Assembly: GCF_002514735.1 (NCBI RefSeq)
Contig: NZ_KZ300477.1
Coordinates: forward strand, 435,879-499,878
Length of the DNA: 64,000 nucleotides
Direction of reading: 5' to 3'
DNA from: Sediminicola luteus
Lineage (GTDB): Bacteria > Bacteroidota > Bacteroidia > Flavobacteriales > Flavobacteriaceae
This document shows, piece by piece, positions 16,975 through 26,678 of this stretch. A model generated the notes under the pieces. That model made no database searches. It saw only the letters and a list, made by a program, of their open reading frames with translations, and had not been told where the DNA came from. The position numbers were made by a program, and so were the translations under genes. Each line of letters starts with the position of its first letter. Positions within the stretch are counted from its first letter, which is position 1.

Positions 16975-18417
16975 ATGCCAGATAAGAAAAGAACCAAAAT
17001 AGTATCGACCCTAGGGCCAGCCACCAGTAAAAAGGAAGTGCTTAGGGATATGATCAATGCCGGGGTAGATGTATTTAGGATCAACTTCTCACACGCCAGT
17101 TACGACGATGTTACCGAACGTATCCAAATGATTCGCGAACTGAATGAAGAAATGGATGCCACTGTAGGTATTCTGGCCGATCTTCAAGGACCAAAACTTA
17201 GGGTTGGTGTCATGTCTGGCGAGGTAGTTGTTGCCCCTGGCGATGAAATTACTTTTCAGACCGGGGAACCTTTCGAAGGCAATACCGAAAAGGTGTACAT
17301 GAACTATGAAGCCTTTCCGCGCGACGTAAAGCCTGGAGAGCGCATACTTTTAGATGATGGTAAACTCATCTTCGAAGTGGCCGAAACCAATGGTAAAGAT
17401 GCGGTAAAGGCCAAAGTGATCCAAGGCGGGCCCTTACGTTCTAAAAAAGGGGTGAACCTTCCGAATACCGATATCTCGCTTCCGGCCCTAACCGAAAAAG
17501 ATATTAAGGATGCCATATTTGCCATTGGACAAGATGTAGATTGGATCGCCCTATCTTTCGTACGCTTTAGCCAAGATTTGATCGACCTTCAAGAACTGAT
17601 CAAAAAGCACTCCGACCACAAGATTCCAATAATTGCCAAAATCGAAAAACCCGAGGCGGTCGAAAATATCGATACCATTGTAAACTATGCCGATGGTTTA
17701 ATGGTAGCCCGTGGTGATCTAGGGGTGGAAATTCCAGCCCAAGAGGTTCCCTTGATTCAAAAACACCTGGTATTAAAGGCAAAACAGGCCCGTATTCCGG
17801 TTATTATCGCCACCCAGATGATGGAGACCATGATTACCAGCCTTACGCCTACCCGGGCCGAGGTAAACGATGTGGCCAACTCGGTTATGGATGGTGCCGA
17901 TGCCGTAATGCTATCTGGTGAGACATCTGTAGGTAACTACCCTGTGCAGGTAATCGAAAAAATGTCGAGTATCTTAGAAAGTGTTGAACACTCCGAGCTT
18001 ATTAAAGTGCCGCAGAATCCGCCACATATCAAGACCAAGCGATACATTACCAAATCGGTCTGTTATCACGCTGCCTTAATGGCCAACGAAATCGATGCCA
18101 AGGCCATTTCTACCTTGACCAATAGTGGCTATACCGCCTTTCAGATTTCCGCTTGGCGACCCAAGTCGCATATTTTGGTCTTTACCCACAATAAACGCAT
18201 ACTTACCCAACTGAATCTGTTATGGGGGGTAAAAGCCTTCTATTATGATAAATATGTGTCTACAGACGAAACTATAGAAGATGTAAACGCCATTGCCTGT
18301 AAAAAAGGTTTCTTGGAGGTTGGCGATATGCTGGTGAGTTTGGCCGCCATGCCCATCAAGGAAAAAGGAATGGTAAACACCTTAAGGGTAACCGAAATAG
18401 AGAGCTGCCCCATATAA
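16975..18417 (+). CDS. pyk: Pyruvate kinase
   Basis: A 480-residue glycolytic enzyme making pyruvate and ATP from phosphoenolpyruvate and ADP. It begins with 'KRTKIVSTLGPAT'. The catalytic lysine lies in 'IIAKIEKPEAVENID' (about 220), the Mg site in 'GLMVARGDLGVEIP', and the substrate helix in 'IATQMMETMI...TRAEVNDVANSVMDGADAVMLSGE' (described in outline). The C-terminal allosteric domain is present. It starts 2 bp after the IPExxxVDY gene. Confidence 0.97.
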   Translation: MPDKKRTKIVSTLGPATSKKEVLRDMINAGVDVFRINFSHASYDDVTERIQMIRELNEEMDATVGILADLQGPKLRVGVMSGEVVVAPGDEITFQTGEPFEGNTEKVYMNYEAFPRDVKPGERILLDDGKLIFEVAETNGKDAVKAKVIQGGPLRSKKGVNLPNTDISLPALTEKDIKDAIFAIGQDVDWIALSFVRFSQDLIDLQELIKKHSDHKIPIIAKIEKPEAVENIDTIVNYADGLMVARGDLGVEIPAQEVPLIQKHLVLKAKQARIPVIIATQMMETMITSLTPTRAEVNDVANSVMDGADAVMLSGETSVGNYPVQVIEKMSSILESVEHSELIKVPQNPPHIKTKRYITKSVCYHAALMANEIDAKAISTLTNSGYTAFQISAWRPKSHILVFTHNKRILTQLNLLWGVKAFYYDKYVSTDETIEDVNAIACKKGFLEVGDMLVSLAAMPIKEKGMVNTLRVTEIESCPI

Positions 18418-18446
18418 CGATTAGTGTTTGTTTACAACCTAACAAC

Positions 18447-18487
18447 AATCCCTACAGCCATACTTTAACTGTAGGGATTTTTCTTTT
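18447..18487 (+). terminator. Terminator of the pyk operon
   Basis: An 11-bp stem AATCCCTACAG / CTGTAGGGATT with an 11-nt loop is followed by a T-rich run, 30 bp after the pyk stop. Confidence 0.9.
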
Positions 18488-18635
18488 TTGGTTACATATC
18501 ACCAGTATATTGTTACAAATGAACAGTATACGACCTTTTCCCCAGTATACATTTACACACTTCTTATTGTTGTTCCCCCGCAGAACAATAGGTTTAGTTC
18601 CCCGTAGCAATGCGAAAACACTAAATCTATATATT

Positions 18636-19046
18636 ATGAAAACGGTTAAGACACTAATTTCACTATGTATCGCCGCCGGCCTATGCTATTCGTGCAGCAG
18701 TGACGACGACGGCGGCGGGGAAACCTTATCTACACAAGAATTATTGACCATGGGCACCTGGTATCAAGAGTCCAGAACACCGGGAAGTTATTCTGCCTGT
18801 GAGAAAAAAAGTGCCGTAAGTTTTACTCCCAACGGTACGGCTACTTTAGCTTTTCATGAAGATAACAATGGTAGTTGCGAAGCCCAACCTACAATTTCGG
18901 CCAATTATACCATAACCGGCGATGACTTGACAATAACAGCCGCAGGACAGACCCTAAAGGTAACCCTTAAAAGTGTTACCAAAGAACTATTGACCCTTTT
19001 AGATGAAAACGGGGCTACCCTGATTTTTGACAAAACATCCGGTTAA
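18636..19046 (+). CDS. Lipocalin-like lipoprotein
   Basis: A 136-residue lipoprotein. I choose the ATG at 18636, which starts a signal peptide ending in the lipobox 'LCYSC' followed by an acidic SSDDDGGG tether typical of exported Bacteroidota lipoproteins. The mature part has 'GTWYQESRTPG', 'SFTPNGTATLAF' and alternating beta-strands like small lipocalin-like domains. A ligand is unknown. It is a single gene between the pyk terminator and a convergent gene. Confidence 0.7.
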   Translation: MKTVKTLISLCIAAGLCYSCSSDDDGGGETLSTQELLTMGTWYQESRTPGSYSACEKKSAVSFTPNGTATLAFHEDNNGSCEAQPTISANYTITGDDLTITAAGQTLKVTLKSVTKELLTLLDENGATLIFDKTSG

Positions 19047-19146
19047 AATTAGAATAATATCTATTGGTAACCTTAACGATTCCCCGGCTTTAAGGGCGGT
19101 GGAAGGTACACAACTACTTCTCCACCGCATCTTGGGCCGGTCATAG

Positions 19147-19173
19147 AAAAAGGCCCCTGAGGTGGAGGCCCTT
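19147..19173 (-). terminator. Probable terminator of the GHL10-like gene
   Basis: On the minus strand an imperfect AAGGGCC...GGCCTT hairpin is followed by five T, about 60 bp after the stop codon. A longer 8-bp inverted repeat (GCGGTGGA/TCCACCGC, near 19095-19127) lies just beyond it without a T-run. Confidence 0.6.
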
Positions 19174-19232
19174 AACTTCAACTACTAACTTAAACAACAA
19201 TCATTAGCCCGTTACAGGCCTATATTTTACAC

Positions 19233-20357
19233 TTACTGGTTAAAGATCATATTGTATTTTTTGATCAAAGCGAGGTGTTTGTCATCCAAGGATCCGGCCG
19301 TAAAGAACGAAATACCCTTGGCCCCATTCTTTTGTGATTGAATGATCGCTTCTTCAAAATCGTCATAATTATCGCCATAGTGTCCGTTTAAGATTCCGGT
19401 AATCAAATCTTGTCCTTCATCTAGATCACGAACCCCTTCTTTGGTGGCAAAACCTACCCAACCCACATTACCTTGATGGTCTTTTTTGTAAGCCATAGGG
19501 AAAAAGGTATCTACTTTCCAATGGCCCCAATCTTGGCGCACATATTCCCTTGCCAGTTGCGGAAAAGGGAAAACGGCAGCCGATGTAGGCACACCATACT
19601 CATGGGCGATATCTACACATTCGTCTACCAAAGACGAAATGGCGTTCATTCGAAATTGCTGCCAAGCCGGGTTTTCGGCCCTATCATCAAGATCCATAGG
19701 ATCTACACCGAACAATTCCTTATATTGTTTACGGGCATTGGGGTGATACCCAAAATCGTATTCAGGCATTAAATGGTCTTGTACCAAAGGCCCGCCTTTA
19801 TGCTTGTATTTCTTTTGAAGGTCGGCTCCAAGGATTATGTCCACAAAACGGATATAATCAAAATGCACCGAGGCAATACCCGGAATCTGGGCTTTCTCCT
19901 TCACCCTTCTTTTAATAAAGTCACGGGCCCCTTCGGAGAAAGGACTCAAAAATTTATAATAACTTACATAAGGGTTATAGTCTTTACAGTTCTGACCCAG
20001 GGCATTTACCGAAAACCACTCCGGGTGTTCTTGGGCTTCTTTAAGTCCACCAATATTCATCATCCAATGCCACGCATGCACACGAATACCATACTCCTTG
20101 GCCAAGGGCACCAATTCTTTTAGTCGTTCTACACTGGCATGGGGTAACAAGTCGGTAATTCCGGCATCGGCCAATCGCTTAAGACGCTTACGCTGTTCGG
20201 CCTCACTGGCTTTGGTTTTGTTAGGACCCTGGTTCACATCGCCCCAAGCGGTAAAATAAAATTTCTTTTCAGAGAAGCCGTTGTCTACTTGCTGCCCTAA
20301 CAACATACCGTTGGACATTAGCAAGGCAAGTACAATCAACTTGGAAAACAGTTTCAT
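19233..20357 (-). CDS. Secreted glycoside-hydrolase-like (GHL10/family 10-like) TIM-barrel protein
   Basis: A 374-residue exported protein with a Sec signal peptide (residues 1-21, ending 'MLLGQ'). The body looks like a TIM barrel: 'RLKRLADAGITDLLPH', 'IRVHAWHWMMNIGG', 'ASVHFDYIRFVD' (about 165, with the Asp expected at a catalytic strand), and 'DTFFPMAYKKDH'. This fits the bacterial GHL10-type hypothetical glycosidases. No substrate can be assigned and no polysaccharide-utilisation partners (SusC/D) are adjacent. Confidence 0.7.
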   Translation of the reverse strand: MKLFSKLIVLALLMSNGMLLGQQVDNGFSEKKFYFTAWGDVNQGPNKTKASEAEQRKRLKRLADAGITDLLPHASVERLKELVPLAKEYGIRVHAWHWMMNIGGLKEAQEHPEWFSVNALGQNCKDYNPYVSYYKFLSPFSEGARDFIKRRVKEKAQIPGIASVHFDYIRFVDIILGADLQKKYKHKGGPLVQDHLMPEYDFGYHPNARKQYKELFGVDPMDLDDRAENPAWQQFRMNAISSLVDECVDIAHEYGVPTSAAVFPFPQLAREYVRQDWGHWKVDTFFPMAYKKDHQGNVGWVGFATKEGVRDLDEGQDLITGILNGHYGDNYDDFEEAIIQSQKNGAKGISFFTAGSLDDKHLALIKKYNMIFNQ

Positions 20358-20523
20358 GGAAATATTCGTTTAGCAATACCACCGTAAAGTAGTCCAACCC
20401 CCTTGGTTTCCGAATTTTTTTATACGGATGGGGGCTAACGGACTTTAAACGGAGTAATTATCGCCCATTATGGCCAGGATATTTAAAAAGTAAGGCCTTT
20501 AAAAGATTACTGACTAAACCCTC

Positions 20524-21375
20524 ATGCGATACGAATACCACAACCCCAAATTAGGTTCCATACTAGGTTTTACCGACGATATTAGACAAGAACAACCCCA
20601 CTTTTCAACTTTGGAAGGCACCATCTATATTTTATGGAACCGCAATACGGAAAGCACTTGCCTACAAATCGATGGGGAGCAAATTCCTTTAGGGCCCAAC
20701 CAATTGATGACCACCACCTATCTACACCAATTATCTTTTGATGAGGCCCACCTACCGATTACCGCTTTTTTGTTCAACCGGGAGTTCTATTGTATCGCCG
20801 ACCATGATGCCGAAGTATCGTGTAATGGCATTTTGTTTTTTGGCACCCAAGATCTACCGGTCATGACCATTCCACCGGAACAGTGTCGCAAATTCGAAAC
20901 CTTGCACGAGGTCTTTTTAGACGAATTCAGTACCTCGGATAATATTCAAGGCGATATGCTGCAGATGTTACTCAAGCGATTGATTATTGTGTGTACCCGT
21001 TTGGCCAAAGACCAATTGATCGTACAAAAACTCGATAACGACCAAATCGATATTATTCGAAAGTTCAACTTTTTGGTCGATATGCATTTCCGCGAAAAAA
21101 GAAAGGTCTCGGACTATGCCGATATGCTGTTCAAATCGCCCAAAACCCTCTCGAACCTTTTTTCGATCTACAATCAAAAATCGCCACAACAGATCATACA
21201 AGATAGATTGGCCCTAGAAGCCAAACGCCTTATGCTGTATACCGACAAGCAAACCCAGGAAATCGCCTATGAATTGGGCTTTAACGACCCGGCCCACTTC
21301 AGTAGGTTTTTTAAGCGTATGACCGGTAAATCGGCCAGTGCCTTTCGCGAAGCACCGTTTGGAAAAGCGTCGTGA
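20524..21375 (+). CDS. AraC-family transcriptional regulator
   Basis: A 283-residue regulator. The N-terminal about 150 residues form a cupin-like sensing domain. The C-terminal about 185-280 hold two helix-turn-helix motifs ending in 'QEIAYELGFNDPAHFSRFFKRMTGKSASAFR', outlined here by its ends, the AraC signature. It stands alone and diverges from the GHL10-like gene, which it could regulate. There is no sequence evidence for its ligand. Confidence 0.92.
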   Translation: MRYEYHNPKLGSILGFTDDIRQEQPHFSTLEGTIYILWNRNTESTCLQIDGEQIPLGPNQLMTTTYLHQLSFDEAHLPITAFLFNREFYCIADHDAEVSCNGILFFGTQDLPVMTIPPEQCRKFETLHEVFLDEFSTSDNIQGDMLQMLLKRLIIVCTRLAKDQLIVQKLDNDQIDIIRKFNFLVDMHFREKRKVSDYADMLFKSPKTLSNLFSIYNQKSPQQIIQDRLALEAKRLMLYTDKQTQEIAYELGFNDPAHFSRFFKRMTGKSASAFREAPFGKAS

Positions 21376-21443
21376 CCAGTTGTTGTTAACAAATATTTGT
21401 TACGGTTCTAAAGAGCCAGTATAAATTTTGGCAAGAACTCGAC

Positions 21444-21863
21444 TTAGTCACTTTCGTCCATTTTGAAAAAGAAAAAAAGTACGGCAGCCCAGCTTGTTTT
21501 TACCCCTTTGGCGTATCCGATAGTAGCATAACTGCTATTCTGTACGGTTCCATCTGTCTTTATATATCCCAAGGTGTTATAGCTGCTATCTTGAACCCTT
21601 CCGCTATCGTTTACATAACCTTGGGTATTATAACTACTATTTAGAATTCGACCATCATCTTTAATATAACCAATGGTGGTATAACTGGCATTTTGGATGC
21701 GGCCATCACCTTTAATATAGCCTACCGTTTTATAGCTACTGTTTTGAATGATCCCATTGGCTTTGATATACGCCCTAGTACCATAACTACTTGATTGTAT
21801 GGTTTGCCCACTTAGTTGTGGAAATTGCAACAACAACGCCCATACCAGAAACCATTTTTGCAT
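21444..21863 (-). CDS. Secreted short-repeat protein (5-fold beta-flower type)
   Basis: A 139-residue protein with a signal peptide (residues 1-20, ending 'QLSGQ'). It then has about six near-identical 18-residue units of pattern 'ssYxTxGYIKxDGxIQN'. The regular Y/GYI/DG spacing matches the Bacteroidota 5-fold beta-flower proteins, small secreted beta-repeat folds of unknown function. The repeats are also visible in DNA. The C-terminus ends with a Phe run that could interact with a membrane. Confidence 0.7.
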   Translation of the reverse strand: MQKWFLVWALLLQFPQLSGQTIQSSSYGTRAYIKANGIIQNSSYKTVGYIKGDGRIQNASYTTIGYIKDDGRILNSSYNTQGYVNDSGRVQDSSYNTLGYIKTDGTVQNSSYATIGYAKGVKTSWAAVLFFFFKMDESD

Positions 21864-22067
21864 ATTGATCTAATTTCTAATGGCAAGTACGAAGCAAAGA
21901 TTGTTCCAATCTACAGGATATCTAAATGGACTTTATCGACCATTTTCGGTGTTTTTTCTACAAAGTTCCTTGTTCTATGGTATAGTACATCAATTCCACC
22001 GCGTAGCCCTAGGTATTACAGAGACCGTAATTCTAGATAACACCGATATACATAATAAATGAACACG

Positions 22068-22742
22068 CTACTTCGGCTTCCCCCCGACAACGACCACCAA
22101 TTCCCCTTTGGGCGGTGTTTGTGTAAAATGCTCCAAAACAGAGGCTACGGTCCCCCGAATGGTTTCTTCATGCAATTTTGAGAGCTCCCGGCTTACCGAT
22201 ATGGGCCGGTCTTCACCAAAAAAGGTGATAAACTGACCTAAGGTCTTTAGCAATTTATGGGGGGATTCATAAAAGACTAGGGTACGGGTTTCTTCGGCCA
22301 GCAGTTGTAAACGGGTCTGCCTTCCCTTTTTAACTGGTAAAAATCCTTCAAAAACAAATTTATCGCAGGGCAAGCCACTATTCACCAAGGCCGGCACAAA
22401 AGCGGTGGGCCCAGGCAGGCAATCTACCTCTAGACCTTCGGCCACACAGGCCCGCACCAACAAAAATCCGGGATCGGATATGGCCGGGGTACCCGCATCG
22501 GAAATCAAGGCCAGTACTTCCCCGTTTTGTATACGTCTCACCAAGGTGTCCACGGTTTTATGCTCGTTGTGCATATGGTGCGATTGCATGGGTGTATCAA
22601 TGCCATAATGCCCCAAAAGTTTACCACTGGTACGGGTATCTTCGGCCAGGATCAAATCGGCCTCCTTTAAGACGGTAACCGCCCTGTATCCCATATCGGC
22701 CAAATTACCGATCGGGGTGGGCACTACGAACAGTTTTCCCAT
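22068..22742 (-). CDS. rsmI: 16S rRNA (cytidine(1402)-2'-O)-methyltransferase
   Basis: A 224-residue SAM-dependent tetrapyrrole-methylase-fold enzyme that methylates C1402 in the ribosomal decoding centre. It has 'LFVVPTPIGNLADMGYRA' at the N-terminus, 'ILAEDTRTSGKLL', 'ALISDAGTPAISDPG' (SAM loop) and 'LPGPTAFVPALVNSGLP'. It is about 50 residues shorter than E. coli RsmI, which is usual in Bacteroidota that lack the C-terminal extension. Confidence 0.94.
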   Translation of the reverse strand: MGKLFVVPTPIGNLADMGYRAVTVLKEADLILAEDTRTSGKLLGHYGIDTPMQSHHMHNEHKTVDTLVRRIQNGEVLALISDAGTPAISDPGFLLVRACVAEGLEVDCLPGPTAFVPALVNSGLPCDKFVFEGFLPVKKGRQTRLQLLAEETRTLVFYESPHKLLKTLGQFITFFGEDRPISVSRELSKLHEETIRGTVASVLEHFTQTPPKGELVVVVGGKPK

Positions 22743-22838
22743 GAATTACAAATTGAAAGCGCAAAAATAAACATTAGGAAATGGAAAGGCCCCAATGCTT
22801 CAAGCCTTTCGAAAATCTAGGAACCCCAACGAATAAAC

Positions 22839-23195
22839 TTATGGCCGCACCTTTTTCCCTAGGAAATAGGAAACCAGCAGTAGAATAGTTGCGACAATAG
22901 CCCCGCCACCTTCACCGTCACCGATCATATAATGGGCAAAAAAGGCCAAGACAAAATCGAAGAATAGACCGGCATAGGCCCATTCCTTTACAAGTTTCCA
23001 TTGGTTGTATAAGATAACGCCAACAGCCAACAATTTGGCCACGGCCAACGGATAAATAACATAGGTAGGATATCCCGTAGCTTCAAAGACCTGGGCCACT
23101 TCTTCGTAATTAAAGAAATACATGCCCACGGACAATAACATCATGGCACAGAGCAAGCCTGTCGCCACCCAATAAGCGATTTTCTGAAAATTCAT
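22839..23195 (-). CDS. DoxX-like family integral membrane protein
   Basis: A 118-residue protein with four predicted membrane helices. I prefer the ATG at 23195 (MNFQKIAYW) because the upstream 17 residues are polar and atypical. The 'YPLAVAKLLAVGVIL' helix and a short acidic loop fit the DoxX-like family, small membrane proteins sometimes linked to redox enzymes. Function here is unknown. Confidence 0.75.
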   Translation of the reverse strand: MNFQKIAYWVATGLLCAMMLLSVGMYFFNYEEVAQVFEATGYPTYVIYPLAVAKLLAVGVILYNQWKLVKEWAYAGLFFDFVLAFFAHYMIGDGEGGGAIVATILLLVSYFLGKKVRP

Positions 23196-23313
23196 GTGTT
23201 TACATTTAGGCACCCACGTATAACCGCCACGAAACACGATGGGCATTGGTTTATATTTGGGCCTAATTGGCCTTTAGGGTATTGGTTCTAAACTGTGGGT
23301 CTCGTAAAAAGGG

Positions 23314-24003
23314 CTACGAGAACTTGCGATTGATCAATGACAACAGCCTACTCTCGTATTCTTCCTTGCCCTGCCATTGGTTATAGTCGGGTTTTACCAT
23401 ATTGTCCAAAAAGGCAATGGAACGTTCTTCGCTATCAATCGTATTCAATTGCGATATTACCCGGTTAAAATCTTCGGTACTACCATTGAACAGATGTTTT
23501 ACAAAGGCCAAGCGGTCGTTAAGGTCCACTTTCAATTCTTTGGTCAAACGGTCGTTCAAGCTTTTCGGCCCTGGGTTCTCCAAAGTTTCCGGTGCGGGAT
23601 TCTTAGGTAATTGGGGCTCAAAAAGCTCTTTATCGTTCTTCATAAAGTTGGGCTCTGCCGCGAACTCCGACAACATATCATCCACCTTTGGCATTTCAGA
23701 CACAAAGCCCTTAATGGTATCCATACCCGGGGTAATAATATCCTCGTCATGCGGATTATTTTCCGGTACGGCAGTATTACCACTTAACACGGCATTGGCC
23801 AAAAGTTCAAACTTAGAGGCCACCGCATTTTTGGAGACATCGATCTCTATGTCTCCCAGTTTTTCCTCAATAAACTTTAAAACGGCCAATTTTTCGTAAA
23901 GATCTTTGGCACGGGTATATAAAAGGGGAATATCCGCTTCATCCCTAGAGGTAATGATATCCGTACACAATCGGATCATCTCATCCTGTAACTTTCCCTT
24001 CAT
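23314..24003 (-). CDS. Conserved hypothetical protein
   Basis: A 229-residue soluble, acidic, largely helical protein with no signal peptide. The N-terminal about 75 residues and the C-terminal 'LNDRLAFVKHLFNGSTEDF' region look structured, while the middle (90-150) is Pro/Asn/Glu-rich and probably flexible. I recognise the C-terminal block as common in Bacteroidota proteins beside tdk and rsmI, but no function can be named. Confidence 0.75.
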   Translation of the reverse strand: MKGKLQDEMIRLCTDIITSRDEADIPLLYTRAKDLYEKLAVLKFIEEKLGDIEIDVSKNAVASKFELLANAVLSGNTAVPENNPHDEDIITPGMDTIKGFVSEMPKVDDMLSEFAAEPNFMKNDKELFEPQLPKNPAPETLENPGPKSLNDRLTKELKVDLNDRLAFVKHLFNGSTEDFNRVISQLNTIDSEERSIAFLDNMVKPDYNQWQGKEEYESRLLSLINRKFS

Positions 24004-24269
24004 GATTAACTACTTCTACTTCTTGCCCCTACCAGCTGTCTTTATAACTTAATCGACTAGGCTGGCCAAGGGCCATCTTTTTTTAATACATTTACTCGAT
24101 AATTGCGCGAAGATCGAAATGGGCCGTTCATTGGTTTCTACCCCAATATCGGGGCAGCTTGAACAACAATTTATTTCGAATCATGTTCCCCTAAGCTTGG
24201 CTGCTTTGGGAGCGCCTCGCCTGAACTAAGGCAAGGTTTCAAACGCGATCAACCGTCTAAAATTACAAA

Positions 24270-24908
24270 ATGTTTCTTGAAAATACCGTAAACCATAAAG
24301 AACAGTTCGGCTGGATCGAAGTAATCTGTGGCTCCATGTTTTCGGGTAAAACCGAAGAATTGATCCGAAGATTGAAACGGGCCAACTTTGCCAAACAAAA
24401 GGTAGAGATATTCAAACCCATGGTCGATACCCGTTACGACGATGCCAAGGTGGTGTCTCACGATGCCAATGAGATTCGGTCTACCCCAGTACCCAACGCC
24501 CTTAGAATTCTAGAGCTCGCAAAAGACTGTGAGGTAGTGGGCATAGACGAGGCCCAATTTTTTGACCAAGCCATTGTGGGGGTATGTAACGATTTGGCCA
24601 ATATGGGCATTCGGGTGGTCGTTGCTGGTCTCGATATGGATTTTAAAGGCAATCCGTTCGGTCCCATGCCCAATTTAATGGCCACGGCAGAATATGTGAC
24701 CAAGGTACATGCCATTTGCACCCATACGGGAAATCTGGCGCAATTTAGTCACCGAAAATCCAACGACGACAGTTTGGTCTTGTTGGGTGAGACCGAAGAA
24801 TACGAACCCTTGAGTAGGGCGGCCTATTACAAGGCCAACCTGATCCAAAAAGTTAACCAAATGGAGGTGGATTCGCCCGAACGACTTTCGGACCAAAAAG
24901 AAGGCTAG
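24270..24908 (+). CDS. tdk: Thymidine kinase
   Basis: A 212-residue TK1-type salvage enzyme phosphorylating thymidine. It shows the P-loop '[16 protein letters not shown]' (about 20), the catalytic 'GIDEAQFF' (about 91) and the lasso '[11 protein letters not shown]'. The usual two CxxC zinc pairs are missing: the first is 'CTHT' and the second lacks cysteines, a loss often seen in Bacteroidota. The stop overlaps the alr start by one base. Confidence 0.95.
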   Translation: MFLENTVNHKEQFGWIEVICGSMFSGKTEELIRRLKRANFAKQKVEIFKPMVDTRYDDAKVVSHDANEIRSTPVPNALRILELAKDCEVVGIDEAQFFDQAIVGVCNDLANMGIRVVVAGLDMDFKGNPFGPMPNLMATAEYVTKVHAICTHTGNLAQFSHRKSNDDSLVLLGETEEYEPLSRAAYYKANLIQKVNQMEVDSPERLSDQKEG

Positions 24909-25999
24909 TGGAAACCGTTCTTGAGATACATCTTAAACATCTAGACCATAATTTTAAATACCTAAAAAGTAAAATCGGGGAAAACACCCGTTTTTTAGGG
25001 GTGGTAAAGGCCTTTGCCTATGGTAGCGAAAGCGTGGCCATTGCCCAACGGTTAGCACAACTGGGTGCCGATTATTTGGCCGTGGCCTATACAGCTGAAG
25101 GGGTGGCGCTTCGAAAGGCCGGGATACAATTACCCATTTTGGTATTGCACCCACTGCCGTCCCATTTTGGGGAATTGATAGACCATGGTTTGGAACCCGC
25201 CCTCTATTCGCCCCGTATTTTGGAGGCTTTTAAGAAGGAGGTCGGCCCAAGGGAAACACACTATCCGGTTCATATTAAATTCAATACCGGGCTAAACCGT
25301 TTGGGATTTTGGGAAAATGATGTGGCATGGATCGCCAAAAATTTAGGACTAGGTTCCCCTTTGGAGATAAAATCGATTTTTTCCCATTTAGCAGCTACGG
25401 AAGACCCTAATGAAGTTGAATTTACCAGACGACAAATCGCCCAATTCCAAAAAATATCTGAGGATTTTAACCAAACCTTGGGTATACGGCCCATGCGGCA
25501 TTTGGTAAATACTTCCGGTATTTTGAACTATCCGGAAGCCCATTTCGATATGGTACGTTCGGGCATAGGTTTGTACGGTTTTGGTAACGACCCCCAATTC
25601 GACCATCATTTGCGGCCCATTGCCCAACTAAAAAGCTGCATTTCACAAATACATCGCATAGAACCCGGCGAAAGTGTGGGTTACAACCGTGCCTACAAGG
25701 CCCCGCATTACCAAACTATAGCCACCCTCCCCTTAGGCCATGCCGATGGTATAGGAAGACAATACGGTAACGGCAAAGGCTATGTGACCATTCAAGGTAA
25801 AAAGGCCCCGATCATTGGCAATGTCTGTATGGATATGATCATGGTAGATATAAGTGGATTAGAATGCCAAGAAGGGGACGAGGTTTTGGTTTTCGGTCCC
25901 GAATCTCGAGCGGACAGATTGGCCGAGACCACCCAAAGTATCTCGTATGAACTCATAACCGGAATTTCGCAACGGATAACCAGGAAAATAATTCCCTAA
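24908..25999 (+). CDS. alr: Alanine racemase
   Basis: A 363-residue PLP enzyme converting L- to D-alanine for peptidoglycan. The PLP lysine is in 'VVKAFAYGS' (about 36) and the catalytic tyrosine region in 'ESVGYNRAYKAPH' (about 260). It starts with GTG at 24908, sharing one base with the tdk stop, so translation is coupled. No in-frame ATG is better placed. Confidence 0.94.
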   Translation: METVLEIHLKHLDHNFKYLKSKIGENTRFLGVVKAFAYGSESVAIAQRLAQLGADYLAVAYTAEGVALRKAGIQLPILVLHPLPSHFGELIDHGLEPALYSPRILEAFKKEVGPRETHYPVHIKFNTGLNRLGFWENDVAWIAKNLGLGSPLEIKSIFSHLAATEDPNEVEFTRRQIAQFQKISEDFNQTLGIRPMRHLVNTSGILNYPEAHFDMVRSGIGLYGFGNDPQFDHHLRPIAQLKSCISQIHRIEPGESVGYNRAYKAPHYQTIATLPLGHADGIGRQYGNGKGYVTIQGKKAPIIGNVCMDMIMVDISGLECQEGDEVLVFGPESRADRLAETTQSISYELITGISQRITRKIIP

Positions 26000-26179
26000 C
26001 ACCCTTAATAGCGAATCACCTTCAAGGCATTTATTGGACATTACTAATGAAGGTCATTCTTCAAATTTCGTATTTTGCAGTTACGAACTAACGCTGATAG
26101 ACCCAATTACAAAAGATTTAGATTGGAGGCTATCTTATTTTAAATATGACTTATCCAGTAACCAATTAAACACTAGAAT

Positions 26180-26584
26180 ATGCTTAAGGAATTCAAGGAA
26201 TTTGCCATGAAGGGGAACCTGGTCGATATCGCCGTAGGTTTCGTTATGGGTGCTGCTTTTAAGGAAGTCGTTACCTCGTTTACCGGCGGGATCGTTTCCC
26301 CATTGATCGGATTGATCTTCGATTCGGACTTTAAAAGCCTACGTATGAAGTTAAAGGATGGCGTGGCCAACGATGCCGGGGAAATGGTTGGCGAAGTGTA
26401 TTTGGAGTACGGTACCTTCCTAACCCATGTGATCGACTTTATCATTGTGGCCTTTGTGATGTTCATGCTCGTTAAGGGCATTAATAAAATGAAGCGTAAA
26501 GAAGAAGAGGTCCCTGCACCACCGGCCGGACCTACCCAAGAAGATCTATTGACCGAGATTCGCGATTTGCTGAAGAAGGATTAA
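26180..26584 (+). CDS. mscL: Large-conductance mechanosensitive channel
   Basis: A 134-residue inner-membrane channel that opens under hypo-osmotic stress. It has the amphipathic N-helix 'LKEFKEFAMKGN', the pore helix TM1 'VDIAVGFVMGAAFKEVV', a periplasmic loop, TM2 (about 85-105) and a Lys-rich C-terminal helix bundle. The length is standard. Confidence 0.97.
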   Translation: MLKEFKEFAMKGNLVDIAVGFVMGAAFKEVVTSFTGGIVSPLIGLIFDSDFKSLRMKLKDGVANDAGEMVGEVYLEYGTFLTHVIDFIIVAFVMFMLVKGINKMKRKEEEVPAPPAGPTQEDLLTEIRDLLKKD

Positions 26585-26678
26585 TACTGTTAAACCAAAC
26601 GCTCTGTAAACCCACAGGCAGGCAGTCGAGGTTAGGTCTATACGTACTTCGACTGTCTTGGTTTATTACCACTACCCC

